A stretch of 53,746 bases of DNA from Bacteroidota bacterium (GTDB lineage Bacteria; Bacteroidota; Bacteroidia; Bacteroidales; UBA7960), in NCBI GenBank assembly GCA_018335675.1, contig JAGXRQ010000003.1, positions 1 to 53,746 on the forward strand, in the 5' to 3' direction. A model generated the notes under the pieces. The model was not told where the DNA came from. It worked only from the letters and a program-made list of their open reading frames with translations, and ran no database searches. Shown here piece by piece: positions 7,494-17,675 of the stretch (positions are counted from its first letter, which is position 1; every line of letters starts with the position of its first letter). The translations under genes were made by a program, and so were the position numbers.

Positions 7494-8759
7494 TTGGAAC
7501 ATATTACCATTATTATAGTAAGTGTAATTTTTTCTGCTTTTTTTTCAGGGATGGAAATTGCCTACGTTTCTGCAAATAAACTGAAAGTAGAAGTGGATAA
7601 ACAAAGAGGCAGCTTGTCGGCTAAGATGTTAGCTAAAATTGTTAAGTCTGAATCTGATTTCATTTCCACAATGCTTGTCGGAAACAATCTTGCTCTTGTT
7701 CTTTTTGGTATATCCATAGCTGCATTGTTTGGCCCCATGCTAGCAAAATATTTACCTGACTCCTTTAATAGTGAAGCAACTATTTTAATTATTCAAACGG
7801 TGGTTTCTTCATTTTTTATTTTGGTTTTTGCTGAATTTTTACCCAAGTCTCTTTTTAGAATCAACCCAAACGCATTAGTAAGCTTTTTTGCGCTGCCTGC
7901 TCTTATTATTTATTATCTATTATTTCCAGTGATTTTTATAACAATTAAAATGTCGGAATTTATTCTGAAAAATGTTTTTGGTTTTAAAGTTATCAATCAA
8001 AAAAAAGTTTTTGATATTGTTGATATTGATAATTTTTTAAAAGAATTTTCAGATGCTAAACCAGGCAATGAAGAGCAAAGTCTTGAAATGCAGATTTTTA
8101 AAAATGTAATTGAATTTCCTGATGTGAAAATCAGGGAATGTATGATTCCAAGGACTGAAATAATAGCTGCTGAAATAAATGATGATGTTTTATCTGTGAG
8201 AAAAATTTTTACAGAAACCGGATTGTCGAAAATTTTAATATACAATGACAATATAGATGATATAATTGGGTATGTACATGTGTTTGATTTCTTTAAAAAC
8301 CCTCAAGATTTAAAGTCAATTTTGCGCCCGCTGCTTACTGTTCCTGAAACAATGCTTGCCAATAAACTTCTAAAGAGTTTTATTCAGCAAAATAAAAGCA
8401 TAGCTGTTGTTGTTGATGAGTTTGGAGGAACTGCAGGCCTTATCACTATTGAGGATATTATGGAGGAAATTTTTGGAGAAATTGACGATGAGTATGATTT
8501 TGATAATCTTGTTGAAAAACAAATAAATATTAATGAATTTGTTTTTTCATCCAGATTGGAAATTGATTATCTTAATGAGAAATATGGACTTAATTTGCCC
8601 GAATCTGAAGAATACGAAACATTAGGCGGACTTATTATTAATCATTATGAAAGTATTCCTGAAAAAGATCAAATTATTGCATTTGATAAATTTACTTTTA
8701 AGGTTACTCAAGTCTCAGAAAATAGAGTAGAATTAGTTCATTTGAGAATTAACGCATAA
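7494..8759 (+). CDS. CNNM/CorC-type transporter-associated protein with CBS pair (GldE/HlyC-like)
   Basis: A 421-residue inner-membrane protein. The DUF21/CNNM domain occupies about residues 1-175, with four hydrophobic segments and an FSGMEIAYVSANKLK motif. A CBS pair follows (about 195-320, with CMIPRTEI and VVDEFGGTAGLITIEDIMEEI), then a C-terminal CorC_HlyC domain (about 335-420). The family is linked to Mg2+/Co2+ efflux, and gliding bacteria have the GldE homologue. The start must be TTG 7494: a TAA stop lies directly upstream in frame, and the next ATG would delete the first membrane helix. It is 43 bp after lptC in the same operon. Confidence 0.9.
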   Translation: MEHITIIIVSVIFSAFFSGMEIAYVSANKLKVEVDKQRGSLSAKMLAKIVKSESDFISTMLVGNNLALVLFGISIAALFGPMLAKYLPDSFNSEATILIIQTVVSSFFILVFAEFLPKSLFRINPNALVSFFALPALIIYYLLFPVIFITIKMSEFILKNVFGFKVINQKKVFDIVDIDNFLKEFSDAKPGNEEQSLEMQIFKNVIEFPDVKIRECMIPRTEIIAAEINDDVLSVRKIFTETGLSKILIYNDNIDDIIGYVHVFDFFKNPQDLKSILRPLLTVPETMLANKLLKSFIQQNKSIAVVVDEFGGTAGLITIEDIMEEIFGEIDDEYDFDNLVEKQININEFVFSSRLEIDYLNEKYGLNLPESEEYETLGGLIINHYESIPEKDQIIAFDKFTFKVTQVSENRVELVHLRINA

Positions 8760-8786
8760 CAGTTTTTTATAAATTTTTACACAAGG

Positions 8787-8818
8787 TTTTATTATTATCA
8801 AATTCTGTTATACATTTG
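8787..8818 (+). promoter_or_regulatory. Promoter of ppiD (TTTT-N20-TACATTTG)
   Basis: The -7 box TACATTTG is at 8811-8818, with TTTT at 8787-8790 and a 20-base spacer, one mismatch from the -33 TTTG consensus. It gives ppiD its own promoter inside the long run of genes. Confidence 0.6.
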
Positions 8819-8853
8819 CAATCTTATTAAAAAACAATATAATACATTAGAAA

Positions 8854-10974
8854 ATGGCAGTAATAGGGAAAATTAGAAGTTATTCAGGATTATTGATAGG
8901 AATTATTGGACTTGCTTTGGTAGCATTCGTGCTTCAAGATTTCTTAGGTAATAGTGGTCCTAGCAGAAGTGGAGTCTCGGAAATTGGAAAAGTTTCCGAT
9001 AACAAAATTTCAATTCATGAATTTGAACAAAGATATTCTGAAGAATTAGACGGATATAAACGTCGTAAGGGGTCAGATAATATTGAACCTCACGAAGCCC
9101 ATATGATAAGACAACAAACATGGGACAGATTGGTTAATGATTATTTAGTTGATGATCAAATCGAATCTTTAGGAATTTCAGTTTCTAAAGAAGAACTAAA
9201 AGATATGTTCTTTGGTGATGAACCTCATCCATTTGTGATGGCTGCGTTTACTGCAGATCCAAATACAGGACAAGTTGACAAGGCTGAGATGATTAGTATA
9301 TTACAATCATTAGATCCTGGCGATCCTAGGCTTGTTAGACTTGAAAAAGAAGCCAGAAAACAAAGAAAAATTGAAAAGTATAATAGTCTTGTTAGTAAAG
9401 GGTATTATGTTCCCACGTTTTTTGCTAAGCAAAACTTTAAAGAAACAATAGTTACTTTAGATCTTAGATATGCCATGAAAAGATACAGCCAAATTGCTGA
9501 TTCTATAGTGGTTGTTACTGATGCTGATATGCAGGCTGCTTATAATGAAATTAAGCACATTTATGATCAGGAAGAAATGAGAGATCTTGAGTTTGTTATC
9601 TTACCTGTTTTTGCTTCAGAAGAAGATCGTGAAAAAATCTTCAATGAAGTGTTAAAGCTTAAAGAAGAATTAGAATCAACTGATGATAGAAATGTTGAGC
9701 CTTTTGTTAATACTACCAGCGACAGAAGATTTAATCCTACTTTCAGAACTAAAGGTACTTTAATTCCAGAGCTTGAGGCGATTATGTTTGAAGCGCCACA
9801 GGGAACAATTTATGGCCCTTATATGCATGAAAATGCATTCGTGGTTTCAATGCTTAATAAAATAGAATTAAGACCAGATTCAATGAGCGCTTCTCATATC
9901 TTGATTGCATATAGAAATGCAATGATGGCTGAGCCTACAATCACAAGGTCATACGATGAAGCCAAATTAAAAGCTGATAGCTTGGTTAATATATTTAAAA
10001 GAGGCCGTGCTGATTTTGCTGCTTTAGCTTCTCAATTATCAGACGACCCCTCAGCAGCTGTAAATAAGGGAGATATTGGATGGTTTCAGGATGGAATGAT
10101 GGTTGCGCCTTTTACTCAGGCTGTTATTGAGAATTCAGTTGGTTCATTTGTTGTGGCTGAAACAGATTTCGGTTTTCATGTTATAAAAGTTACCGGCAAG
10201 TCTCAGGCAACTAAAAAAATTCAGTTGGCAGAGGTTGTTAGAGAAATAGTTCCAAGTAGTATTACTTATGGAAAAATTTATTCTCAGGCGAGCGACTTTG
10301 CTCTTGAAGTTAAAAAAACTAAGGATTTTGCAAAAGTTGCTGAAGAAAAAGGCATTGCTGCCAGATCTGCGACAAAGGTTAAAAAAATGGATAACAATAT
10401 TCCAGGCATTGCAACACCAAGAGAAATTGTGAGATGGGCTTTCTTAGAAGATGTTAAGGTGGGGTCTGTTTCTAGAATTTTTGAAATTGACGATAGATTT
10501 GTAATTGCTACTGTATCTAAAGTTCATGATGCCGGCATTCCAAAATTAACCGAAATTGAAGAGCCTGTTAGAGCCCATGCTTTAAATCAAAAGAAGTTTG
10601 AATACATTTCTGCAAAAATCAAGGAAGCTAATTCTCAGTCATTGCAATATATTGCTGATTTACTTGCGAATCCTGTTCAGGATGTTTTTGACCTTAAATA
10701 TAAAGCAAGTATTATTGCCGGCGCAGGGAGAGAACCTTTGGTAATAGGCAAGGTTATAAACAATGAAATTGGATCTATTTCTGAACCTATTAAAGGAAAT
10801 TCAGGAATATTTGTAGTCGAGGTAATCAGAAGAGATGAATTTTCTGAGTTGCCCGAATATACTTCAATTCAGTTAGACCTTAAGAGAAATTTCAACTCTA
10901 GAGCTTCCAGAGTATTACTTGAAGCTCTCAAGAAAAATGCAAAAATAGAAGACCATAGAGATTGGTTTTACTAG
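8854..10974 (+). CDS. ppiD: PpiD-like SurA_N/PpiC peptidyl-prolyl isomerase, inner-membrane anchored
   Basis: A 706-residue protein. An N-terminal anchor helix (about residues 12-30, LLIGIIGLALVAFVLQDF) leaves the rest in the periplasm. A SurA_N/PpiD chaperone domain follows (GKVSDNKISIHEFEQRYSEE), then one parvulin (PpiC) domain at about residues 345-445 (SASHILIAY, FAALASQLSDDPSA, GDIGWFQDGMMV, GFHVIKVTG). A second, degenerate rotamase-like stretch may lie in the C-terminal third. PpiD assists folding of outer-membrane and secreted proteins emerging from SecYEG. It closes the operon and is followed by a strong terminator. The size matches Bacteroidota PpiD proteins (about 700 aa). Confidence 0.92.
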   Translation: MAVIGKIRSYSGLLIGIIGLALVAFVLQDFLGNSGPSRSGVSEIGKVSDNKISIHEFEQRYSEELDGYKRRKGSDNIEPHEAHMIRQQTWDRLVNDYLVDDQIESLGISVSKEELKDMFFGDEPHPFVMAAFTADPNTGQVDKAEMISILQSLDPGDPRLVRLEKEARKQRKIEKYNSLVSKGYYVPTFFAKQNFKETIVTLDLRYAMKRYSQIADSIVVVTDADMQAAYNEIKHIYDQEEMRDLEFVILPVFASEEDREKIFNEVLKLKEELESTDDRNVEPFVNTTSDRRFNPTFRTKGTLIPELEAIMFEAPQGTIYGPYMHENAFVVSMLNKIELRPDSMSASHILIAYRNAMMAEPTITRSYDEAKLKADSLVNIFKRGRADFAALASQLSDDPSAAVNKGDIGWFQDGMMVAPFTQAVIENSVGSFVVAETDFGFHVIKVTGKSQATKKIQLAEVVREIVPSSITYGKIYSQASDFALEVKKTKDFAKVAEEKGIAARSATKVKKMDNNIPGIATPREIVRWAFLEDVKVGSVSRIFEIDDRFVIATVSKVHDAGIPKLTEIEEPVRAHALNQKKFEYISAKIKEANSQSLQYIADLLANPVQDVFDLKYKASIIAGAGREPLVIGKVINNEIGSISEPIKGNSGIFVVEVIRRDEFSELPEYTSIQLDLKRNFNSRASRVLLEALKKNAKIEDHRDWFY

Positions 10975-10990
10975 AAGATAAAGTTTAATA

Positions 10991-11020
10991 AAAAAAGGGG
11001 GAAACAATCCCCCTTTTTTT
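10991..11020 (+). terminator. Rho-independent terminator after ppiD
   Basis: A 5-bp all-GC stem (10997-11001 with 11009-11013), a 7-base loop, a flanking A run and 7 T residues. It ends the envelope operon. Confidence 0.9.
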
Positions 11021-11362
11021 ATTAACAACAAATGCAATGAAACATTTTTATTATAAAAAATTATTAATTTGCATGAAGCTGTATATTAATCGCTTATCTA
11101 TTGCTATATAGGATTTAAAGAGCCGAACCAGAAAAACACTTAAGTTGTTTTGTATTTTTATAATATTTTCCTTAAATTAGCAATCCTTTTATTCTTGGAG
11201 GGTTATCCAAATTTTAAACTTTGTTTAAGAATATTTGTTTAATGAATTATTTGGAGGAAATGATATGATAAGTATAGAACACCCACCTTAGTTTTTTCTA
11301 TTTGAAGTATGTAAATGCAATGAAATAAGACCAACAATATTTTTTAACTAAAAATTAAAGCT
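11021..11362 (+). other. Long AT-rich leader region before the giant T9SS protein gene
   Basis: This 342-bp stretch is the longest gene-free segment of the window. I see no open frame of useful length, tRNA or strong hairpin, and no exact TAnnTTTG box near the ATG. The GGAGG-containing segments at about 11198 and 11252 resemble Shine-Dalgarno sites but are not placed before usable start codons. It probably holds the promoter and untranslated leader of the 2028-codon gene. Confidence 0.4.
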
Positions 11363-14300
11363 ATGAAAAAATTTACAATTACAAAATCATTAATCTTGAC
11401 TGTGTTTGCAGTTTTCTTTTGCAGCATAGTCTTTGGGCAAACTGTTGTGTTCTCTGAATCTATGGGAACTGTTGGAGCAACAACTACAATTGCCGTTCAT
11501 GAAGCTAATAACGGATTCGACAATGATGATCTTACCATGACTGATGGTGGAGCCGCTGGTGCTGCTGACATTAGAGCAACATCAATTTCTGCCGGTTATG
11601 CTGGAGCTTCCGGTGGTGCTAATATTTGGTTTGCAGCTGCAGAGAGCCCTGTAAGAGGTTTCGCAATTGAAGGTATTAATGCATCTAGTTTTACTAATCT
11701 AAAGGTTCAGTTTGGGTATAGAAAAGAAAGTGGCACTGTATTGCCAACTATTTCTCTTGACTATTGGAATGGTTCGGAATACGTGAATGTTCCATTTACT
11801 TTTAACGAGGCAGCCGGCGCAACTGCTGGATGGTATTTAAGTCCCGAGATTTCTTTGCCTGCTGCTGCTCAGATTAATGGATTAAAGCTGAGATGGGTGA
11901 AAAGTGGCACTATCGCATGTAGAATAGATGATGTTAAATTATCGGGCATAGCAACTACTCCCGTGTTAGTTTCAACTCCATCTATTTTGACATATTTTGG
12001 GTATGTTGAAGGTGAAGGTCCTTCCACGTCAAAAAGTATAGTGTTAACTGGGGAGAATCTTAACGGTACTAATGTTTTTATTAATGCAAATGAATATTAT
12101 GAAGTTTCACTTGATGATAATGATTTTTTCGAATCAATTCAATTATCTGCATATAATGGGTCAGCAACAAATATTTATGCTAGGTTAAAAGAAGGACTTT
12201 CTGTAGGGTTATATTCGGAAAATATCACCATATCAGGTGGGGGTGCAAGTTCTATTAATGTTGGTGTATCAGGAAAAGTTATTAGTGCTTTTGGCTTGGA
12301 TTATACCAACGCTTTTAGAAGCGAAGATGATATACATACTGCTCTTTTACAAGGTTTTATTTTTAATGGAGTTACCTTTGGTGGTACAGCAGGAGGTGGA
12401 TATACATTGATTTCAAATATGGGCAGCATTGAATCTCCTATTATTGATTTCACCTTATATGATGGTGTTTCTGTTCAAATGGCACTTCAAACTTTTGGAG
12501 GAAATACAGGGCAGATGTTAAGTGTACTTGTCTCAAATAATGGTGGTGCAACTTATTCTGAAGTGACCGCATTTGCTGTTCCATCTGCATATGAAGATTT
12601 TAATGTTACAATACCATTGTCAGGTATTTATAATGTAACATCGGGAAAATTGAAGTTTGAAATGACGGATGGCACAAACCAAATTAGATTCCGAGATTTA
12701 TTAATTGAAGAATACATTGAACCCGAACCCGAAACCTTCACCGTTTATTTCAGCAATCCTTACAACTGGAATAATGTTTACGTTTATTCATGGGAACACG
12801 TTAAAGGCCTGAATGATTGGCCAGGAGTTATTATGAATGCACCTGAGCCTGGCTCGCCTTGGTTTAGCTACGATATTCCGGCAGAAAATAACTACGTGAT
12901 ATTTAATAATGGTAGTGGTGGCACTGGTAATCAAACAGCTAACCAATTCAGAACCGAAACCGGCTACTACAATGGTATGAACTGGTATAACACCGAGCCA
13001 GAACTTGCTACATTAGCCTTGTCTCTCAATATGATGCTATATCAACAAAATAATAGCTTCAAACCATGGGATGGCGATTATGTTGAAGTAGCAGGTGAAT
13101 TTAACGTTTGGGGAGAATTCCCACTTGTTATGACGCACTCTCATGATTTTATATATAGCATTAATGTAAACAACGTTGTTGTTGGAGATTCTTATGAATT
13201 TAAATTCAGAATAAATAACAACTCTTGGGGTGGCCCATGGTGGGAAAATGATCCTAACAGAAGCGTTACAATAAATGATTCTTATGTCCCTTATTCAGCA
13301 TGGTTTAATAATGAAGAACCTATTGTGTCTGCTAATGTTAATCCAACTTTTTTCCAATTGTTTATTAATTGGGAATACCAAAATCCTGCAGAGGCTACTA
13401 TAACTTGGAATTCTGCAAGTGAAGTAATGGGAATTTGGGGATATGATCATTATGAAAATGATTGGTATGAAATGTCTGAAGATGCATGGGAAGTAGTAGA
13501 TATTGATGGTAATACTGCAACTCTGCTTATTGATCTTGAGCAATATGGCGTACCTTATAAATCAAGATATACAAAAGATAATGCTTATAATGTTGATTGG
13601 ACGGATATCAAAATTGTTTTTGATGTGGGTGAAGATACTTTTGGTGCAATAGCAGAAGCCTATAAATCATTTACTCTTAGCTTTGAAATTGAAGACGAAC
13701 TTGGAAATCCTATTGCTGATGCGAGCATTGGGGTAGCACCGGTTGACTCTGACGGCATTGTGTTTGATGTTGACGAATATGATGTTGATGTTGCTGCAAG
13801 AGCTGATTATAACTATATTGTTACTGCAAGCGGATATAAAGCTTCACTTGGTGATGTCTCTTTTGTTGAAGAAGATAGATCTGTTGTAGTTGTGCTAGAA
13901 GCTCTTACTGGAGATGAAATTTCAGCATCTATTGATACAGAATCTTTAACCTATTATTATAATTGGCCAACTGAAGATTCAGAAATTATTATTACTTACA
14001 ATGATGCCGTTAGTGTTATTAATTTCTCATTCTCTGAAGATGGGGAAGTGTTTAATTCATTGCTTAGCATGTACGGCCCAAAAGATGAAGGTGGTCTTTG
14101 GGAAATTCTTAACGATGATGGTGAAACAGCCTCTCTCTGGATTTATTGGGAAAATGCTCCTAATAAAAACATTGCAAATAAAGAAATGGACTATATTCTT
14201 GATCAAGCCTTCTTGAGAATTGATTTCTTGATTGGCGATCCGGCTGATATAGATTTCCTATTTGCTGCTAAAACATTTGAAGTTGCTTTTGATATTAAAG

Positions 14301-17300
14301 ATGAATTAGGAGATCCTATTGCAAATGCTGCTGTTAGTTTCCCTGGGGTACCTGGATTCCTCATTTTCAACCAAGATGGCTTTGCTTTTGATTTGGCTGC
14401 TATGTTTGAATTTCCATATTATGTTTCAGCTCCGGGATATTTGCCGGTATCAGGTGAAATTGAAGAATTAATGGAAGATAAGGTTATTAATATTGTTATG
14501 ACCCCTTTTATCTCTGCTACAATAGACCCAACTTTCCTTGATATATACGATAATTGGGATAATGAACAATTCCAATATTTTACAATTACTTGGAATGATG
14601 CTGAGGAAGTTATTGCACTTCAGGCTTACTTTGAAGAAATGGAAGAGTGGTTTACTCTCCCAAGTGAAATGTGGGAAGTTGTTGATATAGACGGCTTAAC
14701 AGCTCAGTTTATTATTGATATTGCCCAGTCACCTGGAAAATCAAATTTCAATAAAGAAAATGATTATGTTGTTGAATCAATCGATTGGAGAGTTGTTTTC
14801 AATGCAGGAGAAGCAGCCTATGGAGTTACCAATATTATTGTTAAAACATTCGACCTTGAATTTGTTGTTAAAAACAATAATGGAGATTTAATTCCTGGTG
14901 CTGTTGTTGATTTAATGCCATGGTATGGTGACGACAATGGCGGTGATATTTGGAATTATGAGAATGATCATGTTTTCGAAGTAACAGCAAGAAGAGATTA
15001 TGAATATATTATTACTGCTCCGGGCTATATTGCAGTTCAAAATACAATTCTAAATGTCGAAGAGGATATAGTATTAGAAATCTTTATGGATATTCAAGAG
15101 TATGCAATTATTGGTGTAGGAGCTGGTGATCCTATAATAGTTGACTTTGGAACTGCTCTTGAAGATGTTAATCTTCCTGAAACTGTTTTTGTTCTACTTG
15201 AGAATTCTTCTTGGAATTACCTTGAAGTTACTTGGGACGGAGGAACACCAGAATACAATGCTTTGGCTGCCGGTTCATATGACTTTGAAGGTACGCTAAC
15301 TTTGATTGAGGGCATTATTAACCCCTATGATGCAAAAGCATATATTACAGTAGTTGTTAATCCTGAGAAAGAGATTCTTGCTGTTGCCTCATTTGACCCC
15401 ATTCAAGTATTTATTGGAACTGAAATTGGCAACATCAACTTCCCAACTCACGTTGATGTAACATTAGACGACTCTTCTGTTATCGAACTTGAAGTTATTT
15501 GGGATGGCGGTACACCTGCTTATGATGGTGATGTTACAGATACTTATGTTTTTGAAGGTGATATTCAACTTGTAACAGGCATTATTAATACTGCCGGTCA
15601 TACAGCTTCAATAAATGTAATTGTGTTCGATACTGAAAAAGTTATTGCATCTGTAGAAGAAGTTGATGATATTACTGTATTCTATGGAACTGATTTAGTC
15701 GACATTGTATTGCCAACTCAATTAGTGGCAACAACTGAAGATGATTATTCTTTATTGTTGGGTGTAGTTTGGGATAATGGTACTCCTGTATTTGACTCCA
15801 CTACTCCGGATACATATGTATTTACAGGAACTCTAGCTATGATTCCAGGCTTTATTAACACCAATAATGTTGAGGCAACAGTAAATGTTATTGTTGTTTT
15901 AAAAGAAGTTGTTGCTGTTGCTGAACTAGAGGATATCACCGTAGAGTTTGGAACTGAATTCGGAGATCTTGACCTTCCAATAGCCGTTGAAGTAACTCTT
16001 GATGATGATTCTGTTTTAGAACTTTCTGTTGAATGGAATCCAAGTGTTCCTGCTTATGATGGTAATACCGCTGGTTCATATCCTATTATTGGAACCTTAA
16101 TGCTTATAGACGGAATTGGTAATACTGCCGGTCTAACTGCTTTGATAAATGTTACAGTTGAAGAAGAAGTTGTTGACCTTGAAGTAGTCTCTGTAGCAAG
16201 TATCTCTGATATTACAGTAGAGTTTGGAACAGAATACGGTGATCTTAATTTGCCACCATCTGTAGAAGTAACATTAGATGATTCCTCTGTTATTGATCTT
16301 GCAGTTGAATGGAATTCTGGTACTCCTGCTTATAACGGTAATGTAGCCGGCACATATCCTATTATTGGAACATTAATACTTATTGATGGAGTTGCTAATA
16401 CCGCCGGTCTTACAGCTTTAGTTAACGTTATAGTTCAAGAAGAAGAAGAGGATGTTATAATTTCTGTATTCCCATACATTCAGCCTTTTGAAGATGGAGA
16501 AGCTCCTTATGGATGGAGAGTTCAAGATAATAACGCTGAAGGCTTCGTTTGGGAATTTAATGGAAATTTTGCATTCGCAGATAGCGATGCTGCCGGAAAT
16601 GGTGCCTATGTTCATACTACATTGTACACTCCAATATTCGATGTTTCTTCTTTGAACAACCCTAGATTTAGCTTCGATCATTATTTCCGTATTTACGATG
16701 GCTCTATTGGAAAGGTTAAATATACTACCGATGGAGAAACTTGGAATACAATTGTTGAGTACGAAGAAACAACCGGCTCAGGTACATTCAATTCACCTAA
16801 TTATGCTAGTGCTGTTATTGCAATTGGTGATTTGATAGGAAATGCTAATCAGTTCCAAATTGCGTTTGAATACGATGACCTTGGTAATAGGGAATGGTAT
16901 TGGATAGTTGATAATTTTGTGGTTGAGGAAACGCCTGTTGCAAATACTTTTGAGGTTACTTTTAGCGTACAAGGTGCTAATGGATCAATTGCTGCAACAG
17001 TTGACGGAAACCCAATTGAATCAGGAGATGAAGTTGAAGAAGGTAAAAATATCGTCTTCACCGCTAGTCCGGATACCGATTACATAGTTAAAGCATGGTA
17101 TCTAAATGGAAGTGTTGTAACTGGTGAAACCGGTGTAACATATACCTATAACAATATTACGGCTGATATTGAAGTAAAAGTCGAATTTGAATACAGCAAT
17201 GTTATCAATGATATTGTTACTGCTGATGTAAGAGTTTATCCTAACCCTGCAAGAACCAATGCTTTAATTAATTCTGACTCAAGAATTAAAGAAATTGTTA

Positions 17301-17449
17301 TGGTTGGAATGCTTGGAGATGTTGTTTTTGAACAGGCTGTTGGCGATATGTCTTATAATCTTAATGTAACTAATTGCAATCCTGGTATATACTTTATTAG
17401 GATAGTTACTGAAAATGGAATTGTTACAAAACGTCTAATTGTAAATTAA
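11363..17449 (+). CDS. Giant secreted multidomain protein with starch-binding-like, Ig-like and T9SS sorting domains
   Basis: A 2028-residue protein exported by Sec (signal peptide about 1-25, ending VFGQ) and then by T9SS. Approximate domain order: adhesin-like beta regions (27-455); a CBM26-type starch-binding module (456-550, TVYFSNPYNWNNVYVYSWE); a second carbohydrate-binding-like segment (550-650); three alternating pairs of X2-like Ig domains (beginning near 655, 852 and 1050) with carboxypeptidase-regulatory-like domains; five Big_4-like repeats (about 1246-1700); a choice-of-anchor J/cleaved-adhesin domain (1701-1855); an InlB-B-like repeat (1860-1940); and a type A sorting domain (from about 1945; VYPNPAR and GIYFIRI). 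No catalytic domain is apparent, so glycan binding or adhesion is the likely role. The gene is monocistronic. Confidence 0.88.
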   Translation: MKKFTITKSLILTVFAVFFCSIVFGQTVVFSESMGTVGATTTIAVHEANNGFDNDDLTMTDGGAAGAADIRATSISAGYAGASGGANIWFAAAESPVRGFAIEGINASSFTNLKVQFGYRKESGTVLPTISLDYWNGSEYVNVPFTFNEAAGATAGWYLSPEISLPAAAQINGLKLRWVKSGTIACRIDDVKLSGIATTPVLVSTPSILTYFGYVEGEGPSTSKSIVLTGENLNGTNVFINANEYYEVSLDDNDFFESIQLSAYNGSATNIYARLKEGLSVGLYSENITISGGGASSINVGVSGKVISAFGLDYTNAFRSEDDIHTALLQGFIFNGVTFGGTAGGGYTLISNMGSIESPIIDFTLYDGVSVQMALQTFGGNTGQMLSVLVSNNGGATYSEVTAFAVPSAYEDFNVTIPLSGIYNVTSGKLKFEMTDGTNQIRFRDLLIEEYIEPEPETFTVYFSNPYNWNNVYVYSWEHVKGLNDWPGVIMNAPEPGSPWFSYDIPAENNYVIFNNGSGGTGNQTANQFRTETGYYNGMNWYNTEPELATLALSLNMMLYQQNNSFKPWDGDYVEVAGEFNVWGEFPLVMTHSHDFIYSINVNNVVVGDSYEFKFRINNNSWGGPWWENDPNRSVTINDSYVPYSAWFNNEEPIVSANVNPTFFQLFINWEYQNPAEATITWNSASEVMGIWGYDHYENDWYEMSEDAWEVVDIDGNTATLLIDLEQYGVPYKSRYTKDNAYNVDWTDIKIVFDVGEDTFGAIAEAYKSFTLSFEIEDELGNPIADASIGVAPVDSDGIVFDVDEYDVDVAARADYNYIVTASGYKASLGDVSFVEEDRSVVVVLEALTGDEISASIDTESLTYYYNWPTEDSEIIITYNDAVSVINFSFSEDGEVFNSLLSMYGPKDEGGLWEILNDDGETASLWIYWENAPNKNIANKEMDYILDQAFLRIDFLIGDPADIDFLFAAKTFEVAFDIKDELGDPIANAAVSFPGVPGFLIFNQDGFAFDLAAMFEFPYYVSAPGYLPVSGEIEELMEDKVINIVMTPFISATIDPTFLDIYDNWDNEQFQYFTITWNDAEEVIALQAYFEEMEEWFTLPSEMWEVVDIDGLTAQFIIDIAQSPGKSNFNKENDYVVESIDWRVVFNAGEAAYGVTNIIVKTFDLEFVVKNNNGDLIPGAVVDLMPWYGDDNGGDIWNYENDHVFEVTARRDYEYIITAPGYIAVQNTILNVEEDIVLEIFMDIQEYAIIGVGAGDPIIVDFGTALEDVNLPETVFVLLENSSWNYLEVTWDGGTPEYNALAAGSYDFEGTLTLIEGIINPYDAKAYITVVVNPEKEILAVASFDPIQVFIGTEIGNINFPTHVDVTLDDSSVIELEVIWDGGTPAYDGDVTDTYVFEGDIQLVTGIINTAGHTASINVIVFDTEKVIASVEEVDDITVFYGTDLVDIVLPTQLVATTEDDYSLLLGVVWDNGTPVFDSTTPDTYVFTGTLAMIPGFINTNNVEATVNVIVVLKEVVAVAELEDITVEFGTEFGDLDLPIAVEVTLDDDSVLELSVEWNPSVPAYDGNTAGSYPIIGTLMLIDGIGNTAGLTALINVTVEEEVVDLEVVSVASISDITVEFGTEYGDLNLPPSVEVTLDDSSVIDLAVEWNSGTPAYNGNVAGTYPIIGTLILIDGVANTAGLTALVNVIVQEEEEDVIISVFPYIQPFEDGEAPYGWRVQDNNAEGFVWEFNGNFAFADSDAAGNGAYVHTTLYTPIFDVSSLNNPRFSFDHYFRIYDGSIGKVKYTTDGETWNTIVEYEETTGSGTFNSPNYASAVIAIGDLIGNANQFQIAFEYDDLGNREWYWIVDNFVVEETPVANTFEVTFSVQGANGSIAATVDGNPIESGDEVEEGKNIVFTASPDTDYIVKAWYLNGSVVTGETGVTYTYNNITADIEVKVEFEYSNVINDIVTADVRVYPNPARTNALINSDSRIKEIVMVGMLGDVVFEQAVGDMSYNLNVTNCNPGIYFIRIVTENGIVTKRLIVN
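15100..16440 (+). repeat. Five tandem Big_4-like domain repeats within the giant T9SS protein
   Basis: Each unit is about 85-100 codons and shares the pattern ITVEFGTEFGDLDLP, a strand with VTLDDDSV, then WDGGTPAYDG and TYPIIGTL. The fourth and fifth copies are the most alike at both DNA and protein level, suggesting a recent duplication. Confidence 0.85.
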
Positions 17450-17472
17450 TTTTTATCAATTTGAGAATTATT

Positions 17473-17500
17473 AAAAAGCCTCGTTTTACGGGGCTTTTTA
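17473..17500 (+). terminator. Rho-independent terminator after the giant T9SS gene
   Basis: A stem of about 11 bp (AAAAAGCC paired with GGCTTTTT plus an inner CG pair, with one mismatch) around a short T-rich loop, 23 bases after the stop codon. Confidence 0.85.
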
Positions 17501-17570
17501 ATTTGATATTCCTCTAGTTGAGAAATATGGCTAAATGATGTAATATTTATATTTGTGTAAAAAATTATTT

Positions 17571-17602
17571 TTTGACATATAATTCCATTATTCTTAACTT
17601 TG
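17571..17602 (+). promoter_or_regulatory. Complete Bacteroidota promoter (TTTG-N20-TAACTTTG) of the cyclophilin-pheS unit
   Basis: The -33 element TTTG is at 17571-17574 and the -7 element TAACTTTG at 17595-17602, separated by exactly 20 bases. This is the best match in the window to the consensus TTTG-N19/20-TAnnTTTG. Transcription should start near 17608. Confidence 0.8.
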
Positions 17603-17675
17603 ACGCTCTTTAAATTATTGTAAATTCAAAATTTTAAACATGTTATTTGTGAAATCATTTAAATATTCAGGTATT

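Noticed and set aside
11198-11280. A small gene or riboswitch in the leader of the giant T9SS gene
   Set aside because: GGAGG sites are present but the following frames stop within a few codons, and I could not find a conserved riboswitch-like core by eye.
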